Assembly: GCF_000568815.1 (NCBI RefSeq)
Contig: NZ_CP007201.1
Coordinates: 1,240,001 to 1,304,000 of the forward strand
Length of the DNA stretch: 64,000 nucleotides
Reading direction: 5' to 3'
Source of the DNA: Sulfurospirillum multivorans DSM 12446
GTDB lineage: Bacteria; Campylobacterota; Campylobacteria; Campylobacterales; Sulfurospirillaceae
This document shows positions 51,063 to 59,075 of this stretch, in pieces. Within the stretch, counting starts at the first letter, position 1. Every line of letters begins with the position of its first letter. A program made the translations under genes and the position numbers. A model generated the notes under the pieces. It saw nothing but the letters and a program-made list of their open reading frames with translations. It was not told where the DNA came from and did not search any database.

Positions 51063-51068
51063 TATAAT
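51063..51068 (+). promoter_or_regulatory. Possible -10 element of nifA
   Basis: TATAAT lies 26 bp upstream of the nifA start and follows the nifT hairpin. nifA may therefore have its own sigma-70 promoter. Confidence 0.4.
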
Positions 51069-51093
51069 ATTTTAAACAGATAAAGGAGTGCAA

Positions 51094-52491
51094 ATGGTTG
51101 CATTTGATGCTAAGTGTGGGGATTGCCTCACCACCAGAGAACTAATGACACTCTATGAGACAGCAATGGTTGTCTCTAACTCACTTGATTTAGTTGCCTC
51201 GCTTGAAAAAGCGTTAATGATTTTAAAAAATAGATTGCATCTTGAAAAATGCGTCATTCATACGCTGGGTGAAGAAAATATTTTAACAATTTACGCCTGT
51301 ATCGATTTTAGTAAGCACCAAAAAGAGCTTGCCACGTATAAATTGGGTGAGGGCGCGACAGGTTTTGCTGCTGAGAGTAAAGAGCCTGTTGTGATTGAAA
51401 ATTTACACAACGATATGCTCTTTCTCAATAAATCAGGCAATCGTGACCAAAATGCGATCTCGTATATCGCCGTTCCGATGCTCGTTGATCAAGAAGTGAT
51501 CGGTGTTTTAGGGGCGAATATTACCAAAACAACGGCGATTGACTTTGAAAGTACGATTCGTGTTTTGACCATTTTAAGCTCTATATTTGCACAGTCCATC
51601 CGCTCACACGACATCAATCTCAAAGAAAAAGAGCGTTTAAAAGAGCTTAAACTCTACTACAAAATGGAGTGGGACTCCAAGGTGCACAATTTTGGAGACA
51701 TCATTGGTGAGAGTCCAAAGATGAAGATGGTCTACAACGTCGTGGAGCGCATTGCGGAGAGCAATGTCACCGTTTTGGTACGAGGTGAGACGGGGACGGG
51801 AAAAGAGCTCGTCGCTGCTGCGATTCACAAACGCTCCAAACGTCGTGAAGAACCTTTTGTGAAGCTCAACTGCGCCGCCATCACCGATACGCTCATTGAG
51901 AGTGAACTCTTTGGGCATGAAAAAGGGGCGTTTACCGATGCGAAAGAGGCACGCAAAGGTCGTTTTGAACTGGCTGATGGTGGAACACTCTTTTTGGATG
52001 AAATCGGCGATATTTCAGCCTCCGCACAAGTCAAGTTACTGCGTGTGTTGCAAGAGCGCGAGTTTGAACGCGTTGGTGGCTCTAAAACCGTTAAAGTCAA
52101 TGTTCGCCTCGTTGCGGCAACGAACCGAAACCTTGAAGAGATGGTCAAAAATGGTACCTTTAGGGAAGATCTTTACTATCGTTTGAATGTCATACCCATT
52201 GATCTGCCGCCGCTTCGTGAGAGAGGGGATGATATTGCGCTTTTGGTCAATTTCTTTTTGCAAAAATCGATGAGCAACCATAAAAAACGTATTGTCATTA
52301 CCGATGAAGCGATGGAGATACTCTGCCAATACACCTGGCCTGGAAATGTGAGAGAGCTTGAAAATACGGTTGAACGTATTGTGTTAATGGGCAGTGAAGA
52401 CGGCATTAGTGCCGATGAAATGCTGCTTATGCTTCCCGCTTTTAATCAAAAATTGATGTGCCAGAGAAGGATCATGAGTGAAGAAGAGTGA
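51094..52491 (+). CDS. nifA: Sigma-54 activator NifA, lacking a DNA-binding domain
   Basis: The 465-residue protein has an N-terminal GAF domain (about 25-170) and an AAA+ domain (about 200-430) with Walker A GETGTGKE (231-238), Walker B TLFLDEIGD and WPGNVRELENTVERI. The sigma-54 contact loop reads GAFTDA (278-283) rather than GAFTGA. The protein stops about 35 residues after the AAA+ domain with QRRIMSEEE, so the usual C-terminal Fis-type helix-turn-helix is absent. The ATG at 51094 follows AAAGGAG. Gene context (nifT, nif-linked operon) supports NifA; FlgR of Helicobacter is a precedent for loss of the DNA-binding domain. Confidence 0.85.
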   Translation: MVAFDAKCGDCLTTRELMTLYETAMVVSNSLDLVASLEKALMILKNRLHLEKCVIHTLGEENILTIYACIDFSKHQKELATYKLGEGATGFAAESKEPVVIENLHNDMLFLNKSGNRDQNAISYIAVPMLVDQEVIGVLGANITKTTAIDFESTIRVLTILSSIFAQSIRSHDINLKEKERLKELKLYYKMEWDSKVHNFGDIIGESPKMKMVYNVVERIAESNVTVLVRGETGTGKELVAAAIHKRSKRREEPFVKLNCAAITDTLIESELFGHEKGAFTDAKEARKGRFELADGGTLFLDEIGDISASAQVKLLRVLQEREFERVGGSKTVKVNVRLVAATNRNLEEMVKNGTFREDLYYRLNVIPIDLPPLRERGDDIALLVNFFLQKSMSNHKKRIVITDEAMEILCQYTWPGNVRELENTVERIVLMGSEDGISADEMLLMLPAFNQKLMCQRRIMSEEE

Positions 52492-53308
52492 TTTTGAAAA
52501 AGAGATTAAAGAGGGTCGTTTAGTTCCATTCCTCGGAATGGGTGTTTTTAAAGAGACGAAAACTGAAGAGGGTGGACAGATCCCCTATGATAGTGACTCT
52601 ATGATCTTAGCACTCAACGGTGGGCGCGCTATGTCGCCTCGTTTGATGTATGAGTATTCCAGAGCTGCCATGAGTTTGGAACAGCGCAAAGGGCGACCCT
52701 TTATTGAGCAGATGACGAACCATATTTTTACGGCAAAGCCTTACCCATTGCCAGCAGTCTATACATGGCTTAAAACGTTAATGCCTCGTTATGTGGTCGA
52801 TCTCAATTTGGATGATTCGTTGTTGAAACTTTACGCGGATCAGGATCATTTTCTCATCACGGGCGTGAGCCGTATTATGGCGGGATATGATCGTTTTTTG
52901 GTTTACATGTACACCGTTTCGACGGGTGAATATCAGCGTGTGGAAAAAGAGATCTTAAGCCCGATGCTACCTATTCTCTTCAAGCCTCTAGGATGCACGG
53001 TGCCTGAAAAAAGCTTTATTATCAGCGATGCCGATTTTGTCGATTGGCTGACCGAAGCGATGGGTGGGTATGCACTTCCTCCGTTTTTGAAAACCTTTAA
53101 AAATGACAAAAGTTATCTCTTCTTAGGGATTGATTTTGATCGCGATACCTACCGAATGGTGGCAAATGAAGTGACCTTAGGATTAAAAGATGGCTACTTG
53201 GTCAACGATAAAGAGAAGATCAGCAAAAAAGAGGAGAAGTTTTTGAGTGGTCATAAGATCGAAAAACTTGAAATGTCACTTGCAGATTTTTTAAAGGCTA
53301 CGGAATAG
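52478..53308 (+). CDS. SIR2-like protein downstream of nifA
   Basis: The 276-residue protein starts at GTG 52478 and overlaps nifA by 14 bp, with GAAGGATCATGA upstream. The N-terminus EGRLVPFLGMGVFKE has the G-x-G nucleotide-binding turn of SIR2-like proteins. A later VDLNLDDSLLKLYA and FLGIDFDRDTYRMVA fit the Rossmann-like core. SIR2-like genes next to nif regulators exist in other diazotrophs, but the function is not established. It lacks the zinc-binding cysteines of classical sirtuin deacetylases. Confidence 0.65.
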   Translation: MKKSDFEKEIKEGRLVPFLGMGVFKETKTEEGGQIPYDSDSMILALNGGRAMSPRLMYEYSRAAMSLEQRKGRPFIEQMTNHIFTAKPYPLPAVYTWLKTLMPRYVVDLNLDDSLLKLYADQDHFLITGVSRIMAGYDRFLVYMYTVSTGEYQRVEKEILSPMLPILFKPLGCTVPEKSFIISDADFVDWLTEAMGGYALPPFLKTFKNDKSYLFLGIDFDRDTYRMVANEVTLGLKDGYLVNDKEKISKKEEKFLSGHKIEKLEMSLADFLKATE

Positions 53309-53325
53309 ATTTACCAAAAATAGAT

Positions 53326-53356
53326 GAAGCTTTCCAATCAAATATTGGAAAGCTTC
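53326..53356. terminator. Bidirectional terminator after the SIR2-like gene
   Basis: A 13-bp perfect stem (GAAGCTTTCCAAT / ATTGGAAAGCTTC) with loop CAAAT, between convergent genes. Confidence 0.75.
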
Positions 53357-53365
53357 GCTAAAAAC

Positions 53366-53758
53366 CTACTCTTCAACACTCACTTCAACAGGATCACTTT
53401 CCCAAACACCGTGTTTTGTACAGTAACTTTGCGCCACAAGGCTCAGTTTTTTACCCGTTGGGACGATGGTAAAGGTAACTTCTGCTTGTCCTTTTTTGTC
53501 TTGTCCACCAAGGGTTCCAGAGACAAAATCAGCACGTGCTAACAGTGCATCACCCGTATAAAGCTGGATATTAGCGATATAGTGGTCGAAATCATCAGGA
53601 TGTGTATACGCATTACCCACTTTTACAGTGACTTTAAACGGCGCATTTTGTTTTGCCGTAGCAGCACAGGTAATAAACGGAGAGTGCCTATCGATATAAT
53701 CTTTCTTAGCTTCTCTCTCAACGGTGTCAATATCAACATAACGATTGATTTTTGGCAT
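53366..53758 (-). CDS. Superoxide reductase-like protein (neelaredoxin type)
   Basis: The 130-residue protein keeps the iron ligands of the superoxide reductase centre: His25 (DRHSPFI), His53 and His59 (THPDDFDHYI), Cys113 and His116 (SYCTKHGVWES). The N-terminal rubredoxin-like centre of desulfoferrodoxin is absent. In characterised enzymes the first His is preceded by Glu-Lys, both needed for catalysis; here they are Asp23-Arg24. It may reduce superoxide with altered kinetics or do something else. It is convergent with the nifA-SIR2 operon; the ribosome-binding site is AAGGAGTTCTAAA. Confidence 0.75.
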   Translation of the reverse strand: MPKINRYVDIDTVEREAKKDYIDRHSPFITCAATAKQNAPFKVTVKVGNAYTHPDDFDHYIANIQLYTGDALLARADFVSGTLGGQDKKGQAEVTFTIVPTGKKLSLVAQSYCTKHGVWESDPVEVSVEE

Positions 53759-53895
53759 TTTAGAACTCCTTTTTCATATTTTGTGGTGAAATGATATTAA
53801 ATTTCCACGCAAATATCTCTTAAGAAAGGGATAAAATAAGTCTGATTTAGATTGATTTAAGGAGCAAGCAGTGTTGCTCCTTCATTATGAGGTCG

Positions 53896-54741
53896 TTAGA
53901 TAAGTGTAATAGCGACTTTGTGTTGGTCAAGCCCCATGCTTTTTTTATTCGTCTCACCAAAAGCTAAGAGAAGCAGTTCTGCAAGGCTTAAGACACTTAG
54001 CCCAATGTCGCGACCTGCGGTTTTCTCCAGCTCTTTTTGGTAAAAATCAAACAGGATAAAACTTCGTGCATCACTGATAAGTACAAAATCAGCGGCATTA
54101 TCGAACATATCAAGCATCGCTTTGGAGGCGAGTTTTTTGGCAAGAAGGGGTGAGGCGCTGTAGACTTCAAAACCATCGCTCTCATAGGTACTTTCGTGTT
54201 TGACCCTTTTAAGTTTGATGAGATCCAGCAGTTGTAACAGTAGCGCTTCTTTGCGGTATTTTTTAGCGCGACATGCGTTTGAGCCTAGGAAGAGGGCTGT
54301 TTGGAAGTTTGTAAAGGGATTTTTCACCAAAGTTGCTAGTTTTTCCACGCCGACTTCTTCAAGCAGCAGTTGTTCTAAAGAGAGAACATTCACTTCTAAA
54401 TTGAGTGATACATTGTGTTTTTCCAAACGCTGTGCAATCTCAAATTTCAGATTAGCATCGTTTAAAAGTAGCTCTTTGGTGTGCGCATGACAAATAAAAG
54501 AGCTCTGCTCAATGCAGACAATATCGCGTTTTTCCGTAGCGGCAAGGGTAAGATTGTACGCATAATGCTCTAAAAATTTAAGACGATCCAGTCCCATAAA
54601 TTCGCTTCCAAGATCATTTTTTGCCCCTTTGAATGAGGGTGCATCGATGCCTAAGAGTTCGATCAGTTTTCGAGCAGCCGTGATCATTGGGGCTGTTTTT
54701 TCACGCTCGATGAGGGATTCAAAAAGAAAATAGTTTTTCAT
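53896..54741 (-). CDS. HdrB/MfrE-like protein without CCG cysteines
   Basis: The 281-residue soluble protein follows the layout of the CCG-domain subunits HdrB, SdhE and MfrE: FLFESLIEREKTAPMITAARKLIELLGI at the start, LEHYAYNLTLAATEKRDIVCIEQSSF, and FTNFQTALFLGSNACRA. Where those proteins have CCG motifs, only scattered Cys remain (IVCIEQSSFICHA; NACRA). It cannot bind the usual clusters. It is paired with the FrdB-like gene just upstream. I infer descent from a methylmenaquinol:fumarate reductase-type module; present role unknown. Confidence 0.55.
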   Translation of the reverse strand: MKNYFLFESLIEREKTAPMITAARKLIELLGIDAPSFKGAKNDLGSEFMGLDRLKFLEHYAYNLTLAATEKRDIVCIEQSSFICHAHTKELLLNDANLKFEIAQRLEKHNVSLNLEVNVLSLEQLLLEEVGVEKLATLVKNPFTNFQTALFLGSNACRAKKYRKEALLLQLLDLIKLKRVKHESTYESDGFEVYSASPLLAKKLASKAMLDMFDNAADFVLISDARSFILFDFYQKELEKTAGRDIGLSVLSLAELLLLAFGETNKKSMGLDQHKVAITLI

Positions 54742-54750
54742 GGTTTCTCC

Positions 54751-55428
54751 TTACAAAAGATCGAGGTGGTGTGAAAATTTTTCCACAAGAGGGTTCAAAA
54801 AGGGTCGGTGTTTCATCACGTCATTTTTAAGCTCCGTGATCTTCTTCTCGACATCCGCGCCACAAGGGTAAATTTTCGTGCACAATCTTACATGTAAAAA
54901 GATTCCCGTTTGATCGTTTGCAATCACTTCTAAAATCTCTTTTTTGCGCTCTGGGTGTTTTTGGATCATATCGTACGCAAAGGCAAAAAGGGCATCGCCT
55001 TGGTAATTTTCAAGTAAATCCAGCACGCTTGAAGCGTAGTGGTAGATAATGTAATGCTCGTAAAGGGGTCTGTCTTTTCCATCGACAAACGCATCTAAAA
55101 GATCAAAACGTTGGTAAAAATCGTCCGTATTAATAATCATATCTTTGATGACACGCTTGGTTGAAAGAGGCTCTAGGGTGAGTGATTTTCCAAAGGAGTT
55201 GATGAGTCCATCCAAAGAGACGTTACTAAAAAGTGCTTTTCCGTTAATTTTTAAAGCAGCTAAGTCACCTTTTGGGTAGTCAAAACTGACATCTTCGGCT
55301 TTGATCTGTGCTAGAAGATCATTAAGCGTTAGACTTCGATCGATGGTTATAAAATGTTTTTTATAATAAGGCAAAAAATCCGTTTTAGCGTCAAATCGAA
55401 AGACGCTCAACTCAAGCTTACACTCCAT
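54751..55428 (-). CDS. FrdB/MfrB-like protein without Fe-S cysteines (DUF5644-like)
   Basis: The 225-residue protein aligns by eye with the iron-sulfur subunit of fumarate reductase. LSVFRFDAKTDFLPYYKKHF and TLNDLLAQIKAEDVSFDYP correspond to the N-terminal ferredoxin fold, ALKINGKALFSN replaces the CG-x-CA-x-xINGxP block, and LTLEPLSTKRVIKDMIIN matches the following linker. The [2Fe-2S] cysteines are gone, and only LCTKIYPCGADV is left near the C-terminus. It is first of a two-gene operon with the HdrB-like gene; a TTACATGTAA site encodes L-H-V-R. Confidence 0.6.
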   Translation of the reverse strand: MECKLELSVFRFDAKTDFLPYYKKHFITIDRSLTLNDLLAQIKAEDVSFDYPKGDLAALKINGKALFSNVSLDGLINSFGKSLTLEPLSTKRVIKDMIINTDDFYQRFDLLDAFVDGKDRPLYEHYIIYHYASSVLDLLENYQGDALFAFAYDMIQKHPERKKEILEVIANDQTGIFLHVRLCTKIYPCGADVEKKITELKNDVMKHRPFLNPLVEKFSHHLDLL

Positions 55429-55584
55429 AATTGAGGACTCCTTTTTAGGTATGAGAATCTATTTTAGCGCATCTTTACTTAAGCGTAACTCTCAATTATA
55501 AAGTGATTTAGCCCGCATTTAGCGCCCTAATGGCTTCTTAATGGACAACATCTTACAATAGGAGAGTTTAATAAAAGAGGCATC

Positions 55585-56409
55585 ATGTCAAAAGAGGCAT
55601 TTTTTATCTCAGAATTTTCCAGTAAACATATTGGCGATGACGGTGCGGTGATGGGGGATTTTGTCTATTCAAAAGATCTGTTTTGCGAAGATATTCACTT
55701 TAAGCGTTCGTGGATGAGTTTAACGCAGATCGCGCAAAAAAGCATGCTGGTCAACATCTCCGATGCGATTGCGATGAATGCCAAGCCCACGTTAGCCCTG
55801 ATTGGGGTTGTGATACCCAAATCGTTTTCGTACGAGCAACTACGTGAATTGGGTGCGGGGTTTCAAAAAGTAGCACAAAGCTACGGTGTCGAGGTCATCG
55901 GTGGAGACACCACTGCGGGCGAAAAGTTGATGATCTCCATCACCATCATCGCCAAACGCCCTTCTAAAGTGCTCTACCGAAGTGGCGCAAAGTTAGGCGA
56001 TTTTGTAGCGTATACAGGAACACTTGGAAAGTCGCATAAAGAGCTGACACGGCTGATGCGTGGTGGAACTGTCGGTCACAATGCACGCTTTATGAAGCCA
56101 GCATTAAAAGCGGCGTTTGTCTCTAAATCAGCCAAACATTTACATGCGGGTATGGACATCTCAGACGGGCTTTCCAAAGACCTTTCAAGATTGCTTAAAG
56201 CCAGTGGCAATTTGGGTTTACATGTAAAGCGTAAAATGCCCAAGAAAACGCTCTGCAGTGGCGAAGAGTACGAGATGCTATTCACCTTTGATTCCCGTAA
56301 AAAAAAGGCGATAGAGCGCATTGCTAAGCAGACACGCACGAAAATGACTATTATTGGCAAAGTAGCGCGTAAACGTTATGTTTGTCGTTGTAAAGAACAC
56401 CATTTTTAA
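55585..56409 (+). CDS. thiL: Thiamine-monophosphate kinase ThiL
   Basis: The 274-residue kinase converts thiamine phosphate to thiamine diphosphate. Motifs are HIGDDGAVM (Mg-binding Asp pair), VNISDAIAMNAKPTLALIG, EVIGGDTTAGEKLMISIT and MDISDGLSKDLSRLL. It is somewhat shorter than the usual 320-330 residues because of a compact C-terminus, common in Campylobacterota. It is followed by truD at 17 bp. A TTTACATGTAAA site lies in the gene. Confidence 0.85.
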   Translation: MSKEAFFISEFSSKHIGDDGAVMGDFVYSKDLFCEDIHFKRSWMSLTQIAQKSMLVNISDAIAMNAKPTLALIGVVIPKSFSYEQLRELGAGFQKVAQSYGVEVIGGDTTAGEKLMISITIIAKRPSKVLYRSGAKLGDFVAYTGTLGKSHKELTRLMRGGTVGHNARFMKPALKAAFVSKSAKHLHAGMDISDGLSKDLSRLLKASGNLGLHVKRKMPKKTLCSGEEYEMLFTFDSRKKKAIERIAKQTRTKMTIIGKVARKRYVCRCKEHHF

Positions 56410-56426
56410 CCATTTTAAGGATAGAT

Positions 56427-57512
56427 ATGATTCGACAATTTTTTCTCACCCATTCGCCCATTAATGCGATGTTTACCAAAAATAGCAGTGACTTTGTGGT
56501 CAGTGAAATACCTCTGTATCCTTTCAGTGGTGAGGGCGAGCATCTCGTTTTACATGTAAGAAAAAAAGACATGACAACATGGGATATGTTGCAATACTTA
56601 AGCGAAGTCACAGGCTGCAAAGTACGTGATTTTGGGTATGCAGGCCTTAAAGACAAAGATGGCATGACGACACAGTACATTTCACTGCATAAAAATTTCG
56701 AGCCAAAACTTGCCAATTTTACGCACGATAAGATCAAAATACTCGATACGACCTACCATAACAACAAAATCCGCACAGGGCATCTTAAGGGCAATCGCTT
56801 TTTTGTCCGTCTTAAAAAAGTAAACCCAATTGATGCACGAAAACTTCAAGACGGGCTGAAAAAGATCAGCAAAGAGGGTTTCCCCAACTTCTTTGGGTAC
56901 CAACGTTTTGGCATCGATGGCGATAACTATGTTAAAGGTAAGGCAATTTTAGAGGGGAAGCGCAAAGAGCACAATCATAAAATGAAAGAGTTTTTCATCA
57001 ATGCCTACCAAAGTTATCTTTTTAACAACTGGCTCTCCAAGCGCATCGAAATCAGCCGTTTGATAGAAGAGTTTAACTTAGCGGATGCAACACGTGCAAC
57101 GAATTTACCTAAAGAGATGGTCGATAGCCTTAAAAAACAGCCACAATTCTTCAAACTCCTTCACGGAGATGTTTTACATCATTACCCTGCGGGAAAAGCA
57201 TTTGTGTGCGAAAATGTGGAAGAAGAGTTACCGCGCTTTTTAGAGCATGGCATTACCATTGCGGGCTGGTTGCTGGGTGGTAAAAACATTCGAGCGGAGT
57301 ACGAAGCAGGTGTGATTGAACAACAGATTTTTGAAGAGTGCGAACCTTTTTTAGACAAACTCAATGGAAGTAGACGTTTTGCGTGGAGCTTTGCTGAAGA
57401 GGTTGAGGGTGTGTATAAAGAGGAAGAAGCATGGTTTGAAATGCACTTTTCATTGCCTAAAGGCTCGTATGCGACGGTTATTATAGAAGAGCTAATAAAA
57501 GTTTCGCTATAA
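56427..57512 (+). CDS. truD: tRNA pseudouridine(13) synthase TruD
   Basis: The 361-residue enzyme makes pseudouridine at position 13 of tRNA-Glu. The catalytic motif FGYAGLKDKDGMTTQ contains the Asp nucleophile. FPNFFGYQRFG and the C-terminal RRFAWSFAEEVEGVY are also characteristic. ATG 56427 follows AAGGATAGAT. The stop codon overlaps the -10 region of the RNase P RNA gene. Confidence 0.9.
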   Translation: MIRQFFLTHSPINAMFTKNSSDFVVSEIPLYPFSGEGEHLVLHVRKKDMTTWDMLQYLSEVTGCKVRDFGYAGLKDKDGMTTQYISLHKNFEPKLANFTHDKIKILDTTYHNNKIRTGHLKGNRFFVRLKKVNPIDARKLQDGLKKISKEGFPNFFGYQRFGIDGDNYVKGKAILEGKRKEHNHKMKEFFINAYQSYLFNNWLSKRIEISRLIEEFNLADATRATNLPKEMVDSLKKQPQFFKLLHGDVLHHYPAGKAFVCENVEEELPRFLEHGITIAGWLLGGKNIRAEYEAGVIEQQIFEECEPFLDKLNGSRRFAWSFAEEVEGVYKEEEAWFEMHFSLPKGSYATVIIEELIKVSL

Positions 57513-57859
57513 TCGATCCTTCAAAAGGTACAGTAGGTGATTGCTTGAGAGTTTCTCTTAAGAGGAAAGTCCGGGCTGCATGTGAGACATGGTTCCGTCT
57601 AACGGACGGCTAGGGTAACCTAAGGGATTAGTGCAACAGAGAGTAAACTACCTAGAATTTTTCTAGGAAAAGGTGAAACGGTGGGGTAAGAGCCCACCAG
57701 TGCTTTAAGTAATTAAGGCAGCTAGGTAAACCCAACCTGCAGCAAGAAGGGATGGTTTTGGTCTCACACACGATAAACCCTTCGCTAGAGGTCTATCGTA
57801 AGATAGATCGTAGATAAATAATCACCCACGACAGAACCCGGCTTATCGCTGTACCTTTT
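57508..57859 (+). ncRNA. rnpB: RNase P RNA, bacterial type A
   Basis: Universal segments are present: GAGGAAAGTCCGGGC near the 5' end and ACAGAACCCGGCTTA near the 3' end. The P1 helix forms between AAAAGGTACAG (57523-57533) and CTGTACCTTTT (57849-57859), so the RNA is about 337 nt from 57523. A TATAAT at 57508-57513, included in the interval, is the likely -10 and overlaps the truD stop codon. It is the catalytic RNA for 5' maturation of tRNAs. Confidence 0.93.
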
Positions 57860-57883
57860 GTCAACAAAGCCTAAAGGATCTTT

Positions 57884-59062
57884 TTGGAAAATCTTATCTT
57901 TTTAGCGCATGTTGTGCTTTTGATGGTACTTTCTCCCATTCTTTCACGTCTTTTTCGTATTCCCACTCCCGTTGTTGAGATTTTATTAGGCTCGCTTGCG
58001 GTTTGGCTTGGCTTTTTACATGTAGACAATGACGTCTTTCGAAATCTCGCAAAAATTGGCTTTTTCTACCTCATGTTTTTAGCAGGAATGGAGATTGATA
58101 TACCGCGATTTTTACACTATAAAGAGCGTTATTTAAAAAAAACCCTTTTATATTTTTTCTGTTTGTATAGTCTTTCCCTCATCATTTTTTTAGTGTTTAA
58201 TCTCTCGTATGTTTATATTGTTGCGATTCCGATCATCTCCTTGGGCATGGTGATGGCATTGATCAACCAATATGGCAAAGAGGTGCAATGGCTGGAGTTT
58301 TCTCTCCTCATTGGCGTGGTTGGCGAGCTTTTAAGTATTGGCGCACTGGTCGTTTTTGATGGCGCTATGACCCATGGTTTGGGCTGGGATTTTGCAAAAA
58401 GTATTCTCATCTTGATCAGCGTTTTTTTCTCATCGTATATCTTGTTTCGCTTGCTAAAAATTATTTTTTGGTGGTATCCTGGGCTTAAATCTTTGATTAT
58501 GCCTCATGATGATACAATGCAACAAAGTATGCGAGTGAGTATAGGGCTCTTTTTTGTATTGATTGCCACGATGCAATGGCTTGATATTGATATGGTTTTG
58601 GGCGCATTTATAGCAGGCATCTTTATTTCGAACTTTTTTGCCCATAAAACAGAGCTTCCGCATCAACTCTCCACATTTGGATTTGGCTTTTTAGTACCGC
58701 TCTTTTTCATCTTTGTTGGAACGACTCTCAATTTAGAGACGGTTTTTACAAAAACAATTTTTACCCATGCATTATGGATTGTATTGGCAATGGTGGGTAT
58801 CCGTATGATTAGCTCATTTGTTGCTTACTACAGCTCGTTAAAATTTTGGGATACGGTCTTTTTTAGCCTAAGTACTTCCATGCCACTGACTTTTTTGGTT
58901 GCCATTGCAACGATTGCCATGAAAAATGGTGCGATTGGAGAAGAAGAGTATGCTTCGTTTATTGTGGCTTCTTTGATAGAAGGCATTGTTATTATGATTT
59001 TGATTCAGTTTTTGATGTTTCTGTTTCAACGTGCCGACCGGAAGAGTGAAGAAAAAATATAA
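57884..59062 (+). CDS. Cation/proton antiporter, CPA2 family
   Basis: The 392-residue membrane protein has about twelve helices. Recognisable blocks are FRIPTPVVEILLGSLAVWLG, FYLMFLAGMEIDIPRF (the LxGLExD-type loop) and VLGAFIAGIFISNFFAH, then FGFGFLVPLFFIFVGTTLN. It would exchange Na+ or K+ for H+. The start is TTG 57884, preceded by AAAGGATCTTT. No KTN nucleotide-binding domain is attached. It is followed by the broken Cache/GGDEF/EAL gene after 13 bp. Confidence 0.8.
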   Translation: MENLIFLAHVVLLMVLSPILSRLFRIPTPVVEILLGSLAVWLGFLHVDNDVFRNLAKIGFFYLMFLAGMEIDIPRFLHYKERYLKKTLLYFFCLYSLSLIIFLVFNLSYVYIVAIPIISLGMVMALINQYGKEVQWLEFSLLIGVVGELLSIGALVVFDGAMTHGLGWDFAKSILILISVFFSSYILFRLLKIIFWWYPGLKSLIMPHDDTMQQSMRVSIGLFFVLIATMQWLDIDMVLGAFIAGIFISNFFAHKTELPHQLSTFGFGFLVPLFFIFVGTTLNLETVFTKTIFTHALWIVLAMVGIRMISSFVAYYSSLKFWDTVFFSLSTSMPLTFLVAIATIAMKNGAIGEEEYASFIVASLIEGIVIMILIQFLMFLFQRADRKSEEKI

Positions 59063-59075
59063 TTAAGGAGCAACG

